From positions 1-64,000 of the forward strand of contig NZ_LFML01000016.1 in assembly GCF_001044425.1 (NCBI RefSeq): a stretch of DNA of 64,000 nt, given 5' to 3'. The notes beneath the pieces are model-generated. The model saw only the letters and a program-made list of their open reading frames with translations. It did not search any database and was not told where the DNA came from. Origin of the DNA: Streptomyces roseus. GTDB lineage: Bacteria > Actinomycetota > Actinomycetes > Streptomycetales > Streptomycetaceae. The first letter of the stretch is position 1. Each line of letters begins with the position of its first letter. Shown piece by piece: positions 33,452 to 41,658 of this stretch. The position numbers and the translations under genes were made by a program.

Positions 33452-34212
33452 GGTTGCGGAGTGAGCCACAGACGCTGTCCGTTCACATCGATGGCGGGCC
33501 GCTCCCAGACGCCGGCGATGGCCTCGGCCAGCTCCTTGACGTCGGTGAAGCCCGCGAACTTCGCATTGGGGCGCTCGGCGCGCATCGCGTCGTGCACCAG
33601 TGCCTTGATCACCAGGATCGCAGCCGCGGCGCCCGGACCGTCCTCGCCCCCCGCCTTGCGGAAGGAGTCGGCGAGGGAGAGGGTCCACGCCTCGGCCGCC
33701 GCCTTGCCCGCGTTGTACGCGGCGTTGTTGGCGACCGGCTTGTGCGCGCCGGACTGGCTGACCAGGACGTAGCGTCCGCGGTCGCTGCGCAGCAGCCCGT
33801 CGTGGAAGGCGAGCGAGGTGTGCTGGACGGTGCGGATGAGGAGCTTCTCCAGGAAGTCCCAGTCCGCGAGGTCCACATCGGTGAACGTCTTGCTGCCGCG
33901 CCAGCCGCCGACGAGGTGGACGAGCCCGTCGACCCGGCCGAACTCCTTCTCCGTGCGCTCGGCCCAGGCCTTGGTGGCCTCCAGGTCGAGCAGGTCCACG
34001 GTGTCACCGGTGACGGTGGCGCCGCCGTGGGCGTAGCGGGCCGCGTCCACGGATTCGGCGAGGCGCGCCGGGTCGGCGTCGGCGGCGACGACGACCGCAC
34101 CGGCCTCGGCGAGGCGGAGCAGGGCGGCGCGGCCGGCGGGCCCGCCGGCCCCGGCGACCGCCACCACGGCACCGTGGAGCTTGCCGTTCGCGGACTTACC
34201 AGCGCTGTTCAT
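33448..34212 (-). CDS. Short-chain dehydrogenase/reductase
   Basis: 254 residues from ATG 34212, with AGGAGG eight bases upstream. Rossmann fold with an atypical glycine motif VAGAGGPAGRAALLRLAEAG, VVAADADP, DGLVHLVGGW, VLVSQSGAHKP (catalytic Ser region) and AAYNAGKAAAEAWTLSLADSF (Tyr-x3-Lys is present as YNAGK). Substrate unknown. The gene follows DUF6421 by 26 bp and is coupled to the aldolase gene through the GTGA overlap, so the three products should be made together. Confidence 0.9.
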   Translation of the reverse strand: MNSAGKSANGKLHGAVVAVAGAGGPAGRAALLRLAEAGAVVVAADADPARLAESVDAARYAHGGATVTGDTVDLLDLEATKAWAERTEKEFGRVDGLVHLVGGWRGSKTFTDVDLADWDFLEKLLIRTVQHTSLAFHDGLLRSDRGRYVLVSQSGAHKPVANNAAYNAGKAAAEAWTLSLADSFRKAGGEDGPGAAAAILVIKALVHDAMRAERPNAKFAGFTDVKELAEAIAGVWERPAIDVNGQRLWLTPQP

Positions 34213-34238
34213 CTGTGCAGCCTCCTGTGGGCGAGCGC

Positions 34239-35645
34239 TCACGCGGCGACCCGCTCGGCCGAATCGGCGTTCATCGCAGTGATGCCCTTCGTGGAGGCGA
34301 TCACTCCCTTGAGCTTCTTGGCGAGCGCCTCATAGAACATGCTCAGCGGAAACTCGTCGGGAAGCACGTCGTCGACGAGCTTGCGCGGCGGCTGCGTGAG
34401 GTCGAGGGCGTCGGGGCCCTTGGCCCACTTGGAGCCCGGGTGGGGAGCCAGGTAGGTGGAGACGAGCTCGTACGCCTTGAACCAGTGGACGAGCTTCGGG
34501 CGGTCGATGCCGGCCCGGTAGAGGTCCTCGATCTCGGCACACAGCTCGTTGGTGACCTGCGGGGCGCGCATCCAGTCGATCTTCAGCTTGTTGTCCGTCC
34601 AGCGCACGACGTCGTGCTTGTGGAGGTACGCGAAGAGCAGCTGGCCGCCGAGGCCGTCGTAGTTGCGGTTGCGGTCGCCCGAGACCGGGAAGCGGAACAT
34701 CCGGTCGAAGAGGACGGCGTACTGGACGTCGCGGCCGTGCTCGTTGCCCTCGGACTCCAGCTTCACGGCCTCCTTGAAGGCGGTGAGGTCGCAGCGCAGC
34801 TCTTCGAGGCCGTACATCCAGAACGGCTGGCGCTGCTTGATCATGAAGGGGTCGAACGGCAGGTCGCCGTGGCTGTGGGTGCGGTCGTGGACCATGTCCC
34901 ACAGGACGAAGGCCTTCTCGCAGCGCTCCTGGTCCTCGACCATGCGGGCGATGTCCTCGGGCAGCTCGATGCCCAGGATGTCGACGGCGGCCTCGGTGAC
35001 CTTGCGGTAGCGGGCCGCCTCGCGGTCGCAGAAGATGCCGCCCCAGGTGAAGCGCTCGGGGGCTTCGCGCACGGCGATGGTCTCCGGGAAGAGCACGGCG
35101 GAGTGCGTGTCGTAGCCCGGGGTGAAGTCCTCGAAGGTGATGCCGAGGAAGAGCGGGTTGTCGTACCGGGTGCGCTCCAGCTCGGAGAGCCACTCGGGCC
35201 AGACCATCTTCAGGACGACGGCCTCGAAGTTGCGGTCGAGGTTGCCGTTCTGGGTGTACATGGGGAAGACGACCAGGTGCTGGAGCCCGTCCGCACGCTC
35301 GGCGGCCGGGTGGAAGGCCAGCAGGGAGTCGAGGAAGTCCGGCACCTTGAAGCCGTCGGCGACCCACTTGCGCAGGTCGCTGACGAGCGCGCGGTGGTAC
35401 GCGGCGGCGTGCGGCAGCAGCGGCGACAGCGTCTCGACCGCGGCGACCGCCCGCTCGACGGCGGCGGCGACCTCGGCCGGCGCCGGGGCGTCCGCGGCGT
35501 CGAAGTCGATGGAGCCGTCCTTGGCCTGCCAGGGGCGGATCTCCTCCACGGCGGCCTTGAGCTCGGGCCACGCAGGGTGGTCGACCACCCGCGCACCGGC
35601 GGTTATCACCGCACCGCCAGAACCCGGCACAAGAATTTCCGTCAT
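34239..35645 (-). CDS. DUF6421 family protein
   Basis: 468 residues, no signal peptide or membrane helix. Conserved-looking blocks: HLVVFPMYTQNGNLDRNFEAVVLKMVWPEWL, GITFEDFTPGYDTHSAVLFPE, a His-rich FVLWDMVHDRTHSHGDLPFDPFMIKQRQPFW (H-x3-H-x-H, a possible metal site) followed by MYGLEELRCDL, and GLGGQLLFAYLHKHDVVRWTD. I know this only as a domain of unknown function. First gene of the operon with an SDR and threonine aldolase; GGAGGAAGTGAC precedes the ATG. It is probably an enzyme acting on a hydroxy-amino-acid or aldehyde-linked substrate, by context only. Confidence 0.85.
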   Translation of the reverse strand: MTEILVPGSGGAVITAGARVVDHPAWPELKAAVEEIRPWQAKDGSIDFDAADAPAPAEVAAAVERAVAAVETLSPLLPHAAAYHRALVSDLRKWVADGFKVPDFLDSLLAFHPAAERADGLQHLVVFPMYTQNGNLDRNFEAVVLKMVWPEWLSELERTRYDNPLFLGITFEDFTPGYDTHSAVLFPETIAVREAPERFTWGGIFCDREAARYRKVTEAAVDILGIELPEDIARMVEDQERCEKAFVLWDMVHDRTHSHGDLPFDPFMIKQRQPFWMYGLEELRCDLTAFKEAVKLESEGNEHGRDVQYAVLFDRMFRFPVSGDRNRNYDGLGGQLLFAYLHKHDVVRWTDNKLKIDWMRAPQVTNELCAEIEDLYRAGIDRPKLVHWFKAYELVSTYLAPHPGSKWAKGPDALDLTQPPRKLVDDVLPDEFPLSMFYEALAKKLKGVIASTKGITAMNADSAERVAA

Positions 35646-35680
35646 GTCACTTCCTCCACAGGAGAACCTCGCGTCAACAC

Positions 35681-35710
35681 AGCGTATGGGTGCGAGCCTG
35701 TCCTGCTCAA
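35681..35710 (-). promoter_or_regulatory. Promoter TTGAGC-18-TACGCT of the DUF6421 operon
   Basis: On the minus strand, TTGAGC (35705-35710) and TACGCT (35681-35686) are 18 bp apart, about 35 bp before the ATG. The rest of the 226-bp gap to the LLM gene contains no gene that I can support. Confidence 0.5.
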
Positions 35711-35871
35711 GGGGCCGTGCGGGAAATTATCCTGCGGGACCCCTATGGACACCGCAATTCTTCCCGCCGTCCACCACCCGAGCGCACGCTTCGCCCCTTT
35801 CGCGCACCGCCCTCCGCCCCCGGCAGCCCCTCCGGCGACTACCTGCGGGGCCACCGGGTGACGTCGGTCAC

Positions 35872-36993
35872 TCAGGCACTGCGAAAGTACGGAATAACCT
35901 TTTCGCCCCATTGACGGAGGGTCTCCAGGCAGGCCTCCTGCGGCACCGTGCCCATCTGGATCAGGCACATGACCTCGTCCGCCCCCGCCTCCTCGAGCCG
36001 CCGCACGTACGCGATGGCGTCCTCGGCGCCGCCGTACGCGTGGTCGGCGTGGAAGGTCGCTGTCGCGGTGGGCCGCACCGGGATGGCCTGCTCGTGCAGC
36101 CGGGCCACCACCTGCTCGGCCGCCCGGCGCATCTGCGCGGCCTCGTCGGCGTCCGCGACCACGGCCTCGTCCGGGATGCCGGCCCCGCCGTACCAGTGGC
36201 CGATGGACTGGGCGAAGAACCGCTGGCCGCGGATGCCGATCCGGCGCGCCCGGTCCGGGTCGTCGAGCACGATGGTCGGGCAGAGCACCGAGAAGTGGTC
36301 GTTGACGGCGGTGGAGACGAGGCGGGCGCCGTCCCGGCCGGCCACCGCCCCGTCGTAGACGGCCCGCATCGCGGCGATGGACTCCGGCCCGGCGAAGCCC
36401 ATCACCAGTGCCCCGACGCCCAGTTCGGCGGCCTGTACGAGGGTCTCGGCGCGGCTGCACGCCAGGAACAGCGGCGGGTGCGGAGTCTGCCGCGGCCTCG
36501 GCAGGATCGGGTGCGGGCCGATGTCGATGAGCTCGCCGTGGTACTCCAGTTCCTCCTCCTGCCAGGCCTTGCCGATGATCCGCAGCGCCTCCTCCACCTC
36601 CTGGGCGGTGCGCTCCCGGTCGACCCCGCACAGCGAGGTCTCCTGCTCGGTGCCGCCGCGTCCGGCGCCCAGGTCCAGGCGGCCGCCGGAGAGCAGGTCG
36701 AGCATGGCGGCCCGCTCGGCGACGCGGACCGGGTGGTTGAAGTTGAAGGGCATGCAGACCACGCCGTGGCCGATGCGTATGGTGTGCGTCCGGGCCGCGA
36801 CCCAGGTGAGGAAGACCTCGGGGGCGGACATGTGTGCGTACCACTTCAGCGAGTGGTGCTCGACGGCCCAGATCCGGTCGAATCCCATCTGCTCGGCGAG
36901 TACGGCCTGCTCCACGCAGTCGTGGATGACCTGGTGCTCCCGCTCCACGGTCGGGTCGGCGAGCTGAGCTTCGAAGATCACGGAGAATTTCAC
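35872..36993 (-). CDS. LLM-class flavin-dependent oxidoreductase
   Basis: 373 residues, luciferase-like TIM barrel: MKFSVIFEAQLADP, FDRIWAVEHHSLKWYAHMSAPEVFL (an EHH motif typical of the class), IGHGVVCMPFNFNHPVRVAERAAMLDLLSGGRLDLGAGRGG and a C-terminal DEVMCLIQMGTVP. It would oxidise a substrate with FMNH2 or F420. The flavin reductase at 27.5 kb could supply FMNH2, but they are not linked. Divergent from a PadR regulator gene with only 49 bp between starts, so PadR control is likely. Confidence 0.9.
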   Translation of the reverse strand: MKFSVIFEAQLADPTVEREHQVIHDCVEQAVLAEQMGFDRIWAVEHHSLKWYAHMSAPEVFLTWVAARTHTIRIGHGVVCMPFNFNHPVRVAERAAMLDLLSGGRLDLGAGRGGTEQETSLCGVDRERTAQEVEEALRIIGKAWQEEELEYHGELIDIGPHPILPRPRQTPHPPLFLACSRAETLVQAAELGVGALVMGFAGPESIAAMRAVYDGAVAGRDGARLVSTAVNDHFSVLCPTIVLDDPDRARRIGIRGQRFFAQSIGHWYGGAGIPDEAVVADADEAAQMRRAAEQVVARLHEQAIPVRPTATATFHADHAYGGAEDAIAYVRRLEEAGADEVMCLIQMGTVPQEACLETLRQWGEKVIPYFRSA

Positions 36994-37033
36994 GATGCCT
37001 CCAGGGTTGCGTCCCGTGCCCGGCCTTACTTCA

Positions 37034-37056
37034 ATTCGGAATATGACTAGTAGTCA
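37034..37056. promoter_or_regulatory. Two abutting palindromes over the padR-type start codon
   Basis: ATTC-G-GAAT (37034-37042) and TGACTA-G-TAGTCA (37044-37056) are separated by one base. The second includes the last two bases of the ATG. They fill the shared divergent promoter gap and are natural candidates for PadR autoregulation. Confidence 0.55.
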
Positions 37057-37678
37057 GACGTCGAAGAAGCAAGAGCTGCCGGCGACCGCGTGGGCCGTGC
37101 TCGGGCTGCTGTCCTTCCCCGGGGAGCGCACCGGGTACGAGCTGAAGAAGTGGGCGGATTCCTCCCTGCGCTTCTTCTACTGGTCCCCGGCCATCAGCCA
37201 GATCTACGCCGAACTGCGCCGCCTGGAGGAGCTCGGGTACGCGGCCTCCACGCGCTCGGGACCGCAGGAGGCGCGGGCCAAGCGCCGCTACGCCATCACC
37301 GCAGCCGGACGGGCGGCCCTCGCCGGCTGGGCCTCGGACACCGCGGAGGCCGGGCCCCCGGTGCTCAAGCACGGGCTGCTGCTGCGGATCTGGCTCGGCC
37401 ACCTCGCCGACCCCGTGCTGCTGCGCGCGATGGTCGGCGAGCACCTGGAGCGCACCCGGGGCGAACTGGCCGCCGTGCGCGAGGCCATGGCGCAGGCGCA
37501 GGAGGTACCGCAGTGGGCCTTCCCCGCGCTCGCGCTGCGCTGGAGCGAGCGGCAGCACCTGGCCGAACTGGAGCTGGGGGAAGCCCTGCTGGCCGATCTC
37601 GCCGAGCTCGCCGCGGCCGGTACGCCGGCCCCGGCCGGGGTTCGTCAAGGCGGCGGGGACGCGCCCACGCCCGGGTGA
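37043..37678 (+). CDS. PadR-family transcriptional regulator
   Basis: 211 residues. PadR winged helix (AVLGLLSFPGERTGYELKKWADSSLRFFYWSPAISQIYAELRRLEELGYA), with the wing RYAITAAGRAALAGW, and the C-terminal dimerisation helices of the Vir-like subfamily. ATG at 37043 gives MTSSQTSKKQELPATAW; no ribosome site, and the ATG follows TCAATT by ten bases, so the mRNA may be leaderless. Probably represses itself and the divergent LLM oxidoreductase in response to a phenolic or hydrophobic ligand. A weak nested hairpin (37684-37721) follows. Confidence 0.88.
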   Translation: MTSSQTSKKQELPATAWAVLGLLSFPGERTGYELKKWADSSLRFFYWSPAISQIYAELRRLEELGYAASTRSGPQEARAKRRYAITAAGRAALAGWASDTAEAGPPVLKHGLLLRIWLGHLADPVLLRAMVGEHLERTRGELAAVREAMAQAQEVPQWAFPALALRWSERQHLAELELGEALLADLAELAAAGTPAPAGVRQGGGDAPTPG

Positions 37679-37868
37679 CGCGGCAGGGCCCGTGCGGCCC
37701 GCCGGGCGGCGTACAGCCCTGGCGGGAACCGGCCGAACGGCGCGTTCCGGGCGCTGCACGGGCGGTCTCATCGCATCCCCGGCGCACTAGCATGCGTCCT
37801 CACCGCGCGCGGCCGGTAGGGACACCGCGACCGCGCGGGGAGCCGCCGTCGACGGAAGCGAGAGAACC

Positions 37869-38558
37869 TTGACTTTCCTCACCATCGGTCACCGCGGGGT
37901 CATGGGTGTCGAACCGGAGAACACCCTGCGGTCCTTCGTCCGCGCGGAACGTTCCGGGATGGACGTCATCGCGCTGGATCTGCAGCTGAGCAAGGACGGC
38001 GTGCTCGTCGTCCTGCACGACGCCGAGGTGGACCGCACCACCGACGGCTCCGGAGCCGTGGCCGACCTGACCCTGTCCGCGCTGCGCGAGCTGGACGCCG
38101 GGCAGGGTGAACGCGTACCGGTGTTCGAGGAGGTCCTGGACGCGGTCCGGACCCCGCTCCAGGTGTCGGTGCAGGACGGGCCGGCCGCCGCGGCGCTGGC
38201 GGAGCTGGTCCTGCGCCGCGACCTGAGCGCGCGGGTGGAGGTGGCCTCCTTCGAGGAGGCGGTGCTGGCCGGGACGGCGCGGCTGCTGCCGGGCGTGCGG
38301 ACGGTGCTCCACTCGGACCTGGCCGGCGGGGCCGCGACCGTGCTCGCCCGGGCCCTGGCCTGCGGCGCGACCACGGTCGCCCTCAACATCCGCGAGGTCA
38401 CCCTGGACACCGTGGAGTCGCTCCACGGAGCCGGGCTGAGGGTGACCGGCTGGACCGTCGACACCCTGCAGCAGCTGCGGCTGGCCCGGGCGCTCGAACT
38501 GGACGGCGCGGCCACCGGGTTCCCGGAGATCCGCAGCTCGGGCCGGTTCATCGCCTGA
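37869..38558 (+). CDS. Glycerophosphodiester phosphodiesterase
   Basis: 229 residues from a TTG start with GCGAGAGAA upstream. The GDPD TIM barrel starts at once with LTIGHRGVMGVEPENTLRSF (HRG...PENT metal motif), then VVLHDAEVDRTTDGSG (catalytic His) and GWTVDTLQQLRLA near the C-terminus. There is no signal peptide, so it is cytosolic. It hydrolyses glycerophosphodiesters to glycerol-3-phosphate and an alcohol. The acidic residues of the second metal site are less canonical (ALDLQLSKDG in place of E-x-D), so activity could be altered. Confidence 0.85.
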   Translation: MTFLTIGHRGVMGVEPENTLRSFVRAERSGMDVIALDLQLSKDGVLVVLHDAEVDRTTDGSGAVADLTLSALRELDAGQGERVPVFEEVLDAVRTPLQVSVQDGPAAAALAELVLRRDLSARVEVASFEEAVLAGTARLLPGVRTVLHSDLAGGAATVLARALACGATTVALNIREVTLDTVESLHGAGLRVTGWTVDTLQQLRLARALELDGAATGFPEIRSSGRFIA

Positions 38559-38577
38559 CGGCGCCGGCCGCTCCGTA

Positions 38578-39117
38578 CTACAGCGGCTTGACCAGCAGCT
38601 CGAAGGCCAGGTCGGCGCGGAGCGGGACACCGAAGCGCTCGTCGCCGTAGGGGAAGGGGCTCATCTCGCCGGTGCGCCGGTAGCCGCGGCGCACGTAGTA
38701 GGCGATGAGCTCCTCCCGTACGTTCACCACCGTCATCCGCATCTCCTTGGCGCCCCACGTCTCGCGGGCGCGGCGCTCCGCCTCGGCGAGGATCTCCTTG
38801 CCGAGGCCGCCGCCCTGCAGACCGGGGCGGACCGCGAACATCCCGAAGTAGGCGTGGTCGCCCCGGTGTTCGAGCTGGCAGCAGGCGACGAGCTCACCGC
38901 CGCGCTCGACGACGAGCAGCACGCCGTCGGCCGCCCCGATGATCGCGCGGACCCCCTCGGGGTCGGTGCGCTGACCGTCCAGGTAGTCCGCCTCGGTGGT
39001 CCAGCCGGCGCGGCTGGCGTCGCCCCGGTAGGCGGACTCGACGAGGGCCACCAGTTCCGGTACGTCCGCCTCCACGGCACTGCGGAAGTTCAGGGCGGTG
39101 GAGTGGGCGGTCGACAT
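38578..39117 (-). CDS. GNAT-family N-acetyltransferase
   Basis: 179 residues. GNAT fold with AcCoA motif A FGMFAVRPGLQGGGLGKEILAEAE (Q/R-x-x-G-x-G as LQGGGLG) and motif B YYVRRGYRRTGE. The first strand LNFRSAVEADVPELVALVESAYRG is typical. The acceptor is unknown. Start at ATG 39117 with GGGAG upstream. Divergent from the DUF5134 gene and convergent with the GDPD gene after a 19-bp gap. Confidence 0.9.
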   Translation of the reverse strand: MSTAHSTALNFRSAVEADVPELVALVESAYRGDASRAGWTTEADYLDGQRTDPEGVRAIIGAADGVLLVVERGGELVACCQLEHRGDHAYFGMFAVRPGLQGGGLGKEILAEAERRARETWGAKEMRMTVVNVREELIAYYVRRGYRRTGEMSPFPYGDERFGVPLRADLAFELLVKPL

Positions 39118-39248
39118 CGGGGGCTCCCGTTCTGCTCGGCGGCATATGACATGCCCGGTGCGGCAAGGAGAGCCTAACCCGGGGCGGCGTGCGGGGGTCC
39201 GGGCCGGGGCATCTCTTCCGTGACGCCGACGAACCGGGGGGTTCCGCC

Positions 39249-39797
39249 GTGCACGGTCCCGCGATGTCCCTGCCCGCTTCCCTCTCCGCCTGGCTGCTCG
39301 TCCTGCTCTGCGCCGTGAGCGGCGGGTACTGCCTGCGCCGGGTGCGCCGGTCGGAGCGGGAGGCGCGCGGCGGAGCGGCGGGCGAGGCGGTGATGGGGTT
39401 CGGGATGGCGGTGATGGCCGTGCCCTCGGGCATCGGGCCGTGGGGGCCCGGGATCCTGCTGGCGGTCTTCGGCGCAGCGGTGCTGCACGCCCTGTGGCTG
39501 CTGCGGAGCGGGGTGCACCACGCGCACCACCTGGTGGGCTCGCTGGCCATGGCGTACATGTCGTACACGGCGCTGACCGCGGCCGGCGGCCACGGGCACG
39601 GCGGAGGGCCGCCGCTCGTCACCGGAGCGCTGCTCCTCTACTTCGCCGGGTACGTGCTGCTCGGCGGGGCCCGGCTGGTGACGGCGGGAGGGGGGCAGCC
39701 GGTGGCCGGCGGGCCGCCCGTGGTGCGCGCAGAGCTGACGCGAGCATGCCGACTCGCCATGGGGATGGGCATGTTGGCGATGTTGCTGAGTCTGTGA
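39249..39797 (+). CDS. DUF5134 membrane protein
   Basis: 182 residues from GTG 39249, with a GGGGGG run seven bases upstream (the ATG at 39264 is an alternative). Five or six hydrophobic helices. His-rich motif VHHAHHLVGSLAMAYM (about 96-111) and GHGHGG may bind metal within or near the membrane. This is the actinobacterial DUF5134 family; the function is unknown, although histidine-bearing helices of this type are reminiscent of copper-handling membrane proteins. The 3' end carries a 22-bp duplication that includes the stop codon. Confidence 0.82.
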   Translation: MHGPAMSLPASLSAWLLVLLCAVSGGYCLRRVRRSEREARGGAAGEAVMGFGMAVMAVPSGIGPWGPGILLAVFGAAVLHALWLLRSGVHHAHHLVGSLAMAYMSYTALTAAGGHGHGGGPPLVTGALLLYFAGYVLLGGARLVTAGGGQPVAGGPPVVRAELTRACRLAMGMGMLAMLLSL

Positions 39798-39830
39798 CGC
39801 CCGAGCACTCAGTCTGTGACGCCCGAGCAC
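39789..39830 (+). repeat. 22-bp tandem duplication spanning the DUF5134 stop codon
   Basis: AGTCTGTGACGCCCGAGCAC occurs at 39789-39808 and again at 39811-39830 with two spacer bases. The first copy contains the TGA stop; the second repeats it out of coding context. Confidence 0.8.
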
Positions 39831-39910
39831 CCGGCGGGCAAACGTGTCCTGCGTCACCAATCGCGAAAGGCCGTACCCGCAGGTAGCCCCGCGCTCATAG
39901 GCTGGCGGAC

Positions 39911-40849
39911 ATGATGGTCCCCGCCGCACTGCTGCTGCTCGGCGCCCTGACCGCGATGTTCGCTCCCCGCCTGCTCGCCCGGGCCGAATGGCCCGAGCGG
40001 GAGCCCGTCGTCGCCTTGTGGGTGTGGCAGTGCGTGGTGGGCGCGGTGCTCCTGTGCTTCGCCCTGTCGATGCTGCTGAGCGCCGCCGCCGCATGGCTGG
40101 CGGTGCGGGGCCGGCTCTTCGCCGCGGCTCCGCACGGGGTGGTCGACGCGTACGCGCTGGGCCCGACCGGCGGTCCGTGGGCCGTGGGGACCGCGCTGGC
40201 GCTGGCCGGGGGCGGGCTGTGGACCGGCGCGCGGCTGACCCGGGAGGTGCTGCGGGCCCGGGCCCGGCGCCGGGCGCAGGGCGCCGAGCTGCTCGTACGG
40301 GCGCCGCTGATGCCCGGGGAGGAGCCGGCCGGGGCCCGGCTCGTCGTACTGGAGGGGACGCGGCCCGAAGCGTGGTGGCTGCCGGGCGCGGCCCCGCAGC
40401 TGGTGGTGACGACGGCCGCGCTCGGCCGGCTCAAGGGGAGTCAGCTGGACGCCGTTCTGGCGCACGAGCAGGGGCACGCCCGGGCCCGGCACGACTGGCT
40501 GCTGCACTGCTCGCGGGCGCTGGCGGGGGGATTCCCGCAGGTGCCGGTCTTCGCCGCGTTCGAAGCGGAGATGCACCGGCTCGTCGAACTGGCCGCCGAC
40601 GACGTGGCCTCGCGGCGGTTCGGGCGGCTGACGATCGCGCTGGCGCTGGTCGGGCTGAACGAGGACCGGGGGGTGTTCGGCCCGTACCCGAGCCCGCAGC
40701 CGCACGTGTCGGAGCGGGTGCGGCGGCTGCTGTCGGCGGCGCCACGGCTGTCGGCGGCCCGCAGGCTGCGCCTGACGGCACTGGCCACACTGGTCCCGGT
40801 GGTCCCGCTCGTGGTGGCCCTGATGCCCGGTCTGAGCGCGCTCGCCTGA
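39911..40849 (+). CDS. M56-family (BlaR1-like) membrane metallopeptidase
   Basis: 312 residues. Four or so membrane helices, with the zinc motif HEQGHARARHDW (HExxH) at about 184-195 and a downstream glutamate in RLVELAADDVASRR (third ligand region). Related to the protease domain of BlaR1/MecR1, but there is no extracellular penicillin-binding sensor and no adjacent BlaI-type repressor. It is expected to cleave a cytosolic or membrane protein in response to an envelope signal. TAGGCT lies seven bases before ATG, suggesting a leaderless mRNA. Confidence 0.87.
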   Translation: MMVPAALLLLGALTAMFAPRLLARAEWPEREPVVALWVWQCVVGAVLLCFALSMLLSAAAAWLAVRGRLFAAAPHGVVDAYALGPTGGPWAVGTALALAGGGLWTGARLTREVLRARARRRAQGAELLVRAPLMPGEEPAGARLVVLEGTRPEAWWLPGAAPQLVVTTAALGRLKGSQLDAVLAHEQGHARARHDWLLHCSRALAGGFPQVPVFAAFEAEMHRLVELAADDVASRRFGRLTIALALVGLNEDRGVFGPYPSPQPHVSERVRRLLSAAPRLSAARRLRLTALATLVPVVPLVVALMPGLSALA

Positions 40850-40920
40850 GCATGCTCCCCTGATCGCGGCCGCTCGGACGGAGGGGCCGGAAACCGTCGG
40901 TCTCCCGAGGTGTGGAAGTC

Positions 40921-40957
40921 CCTGCTCTGGGTGATCCCCCGCGTCACCCAGAGCAGG
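40921..40957 (+). terminator. Perfect 14-bp inverted repeat after the M56 peptidase gene
   Basis: CCTGCTCTGGGTGA (40921-40934) and TCACCCAGAGCAGG (40944-40957) with a 9-base loop, 72 bp after the stop and 54 bp before the next start. A likely terminator; a role as a regulator site upstream of the TetR gene is possible. Confidence 0.65.
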
Positions 40958-40979
40958 CGACCCCGCGCGCTGAGTATAT

Positions 40980-40992
40980 TGGCTGGGAGCCA
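40980..40992. promoter_or_regulatory. Operator-like TGGCT-GGG-AGCCA before a tetR-type gene
   Basis: A perfect 5-bp inverted repeat immediately after TATATT (40975-40980, a near-consensus -10). A repressor here would block the promoter start region, consistent with autoregulation by the following TetR protein. Confidence 0.55.
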
Positions 40993-41010
40993 GTCAACGC
41001 AGGAGTAAGC

Positions 41011-41625
41011 ATGTCCCCGCGCAGCGCATCGGTCAATGAAGAATTGCGCAGGCGCTCCCGGGAGCGGCTGCTCCAGGCCACCGTCGAACTCGTCGCCGAG
41101 CGCGGCTACGAGGCGACGACGCTCGGCGCCATCGCCGACCGGGCGGGTGCGGCCCGCGGCCTGGTGTCCTACTACTTCCCGGGCAAACGGCAGCTGCTCC
41201 AGTCGGCGGTGCACCGGCTGATGCACCTGAGGCTGGAGGCGGCCCTGGAGCGCGAGCCGCGCACCGACGACGGTCGCGAGCGGCTCGCCCGCGCCGTCGA
41301 CGCGATCCTCGGGCTGGCCCGGGACGAGCCGCTGCTGATGCGGACGCACATGGCGGGCATCCTCCAGGCCGAGGGGTTCGTGCAGTGCCCGGAGCAGCAG
41401 CGGCTGGCGGAGCTGCTCCGGGACACGGTCACGCGGTACGGGTCGCAGGACGTGGACACCGACTACCCGCTGCTGCGGGCGCTGCTGATGGGCGCGGTGG
41501 TCGCGGTCCTGCTGCCGGGGGCCCCGATGCCGCAGGAGCGGCTGCGGGCGGAGCTGTTCCAGCGGTACGGGCTGGACTGGGGGCTCGGCTTCCCGCCGGA
41601 CGGCGGCCCGCCCGGCTCGGCCTGA
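41011..41625 (+). CDS. TetR/AcrR-family transcriptional regulator
   Basis: 204 residues from ATG 41011, with AGGAG five bases upstream. HTH TTLGAIADRAGAARGLVSYYFPGKRQLLQSAVHRL (about 34-68). The C-terminal ligand domain (TDYPLLRALLMGAVVAVLLPG) is unclassified. It has no divergent partner: the upstream neighbour is the M56 peptidase on the same strand and the downstream gene is convergent, so targets beyond itself are unclear. Confidence 0.9.
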   Translation: MSPRSASVNEELRRRSRERLLQATVELVAERGYEATTLGAIADRAGAARGLVSYYFPGKRQLLQSAVHRLMHLRLEAALEREPRTDDGRERLARAVDAILGLARDEPLLMRTHMAGILQAEGFVQCPEQQRLAELLRDTVTRYGSQDVDTDYPLLRALLMGAVVAVLLPGAPMPQERLRAELFQRYGLDWGLGFPPDGGPPGSA

Positions 41626-41651
41626 CGGCGGAACGTTTCCCCCGTCAGGCC
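41619..41651. terminator. Perfect 10-bp hairpin between tetR-type and LVIVD genes
   Basis: GGCCTGACGG, overlapping the TetR stop codon, pairs with CCGTCAGGCC; the loop contains GGAACGTTTCC, itself self-complementary. Bidirectional terminator for the convergent pair. Confidence 0.75.
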
Positions 41652-41658
41652 GCTCCGG

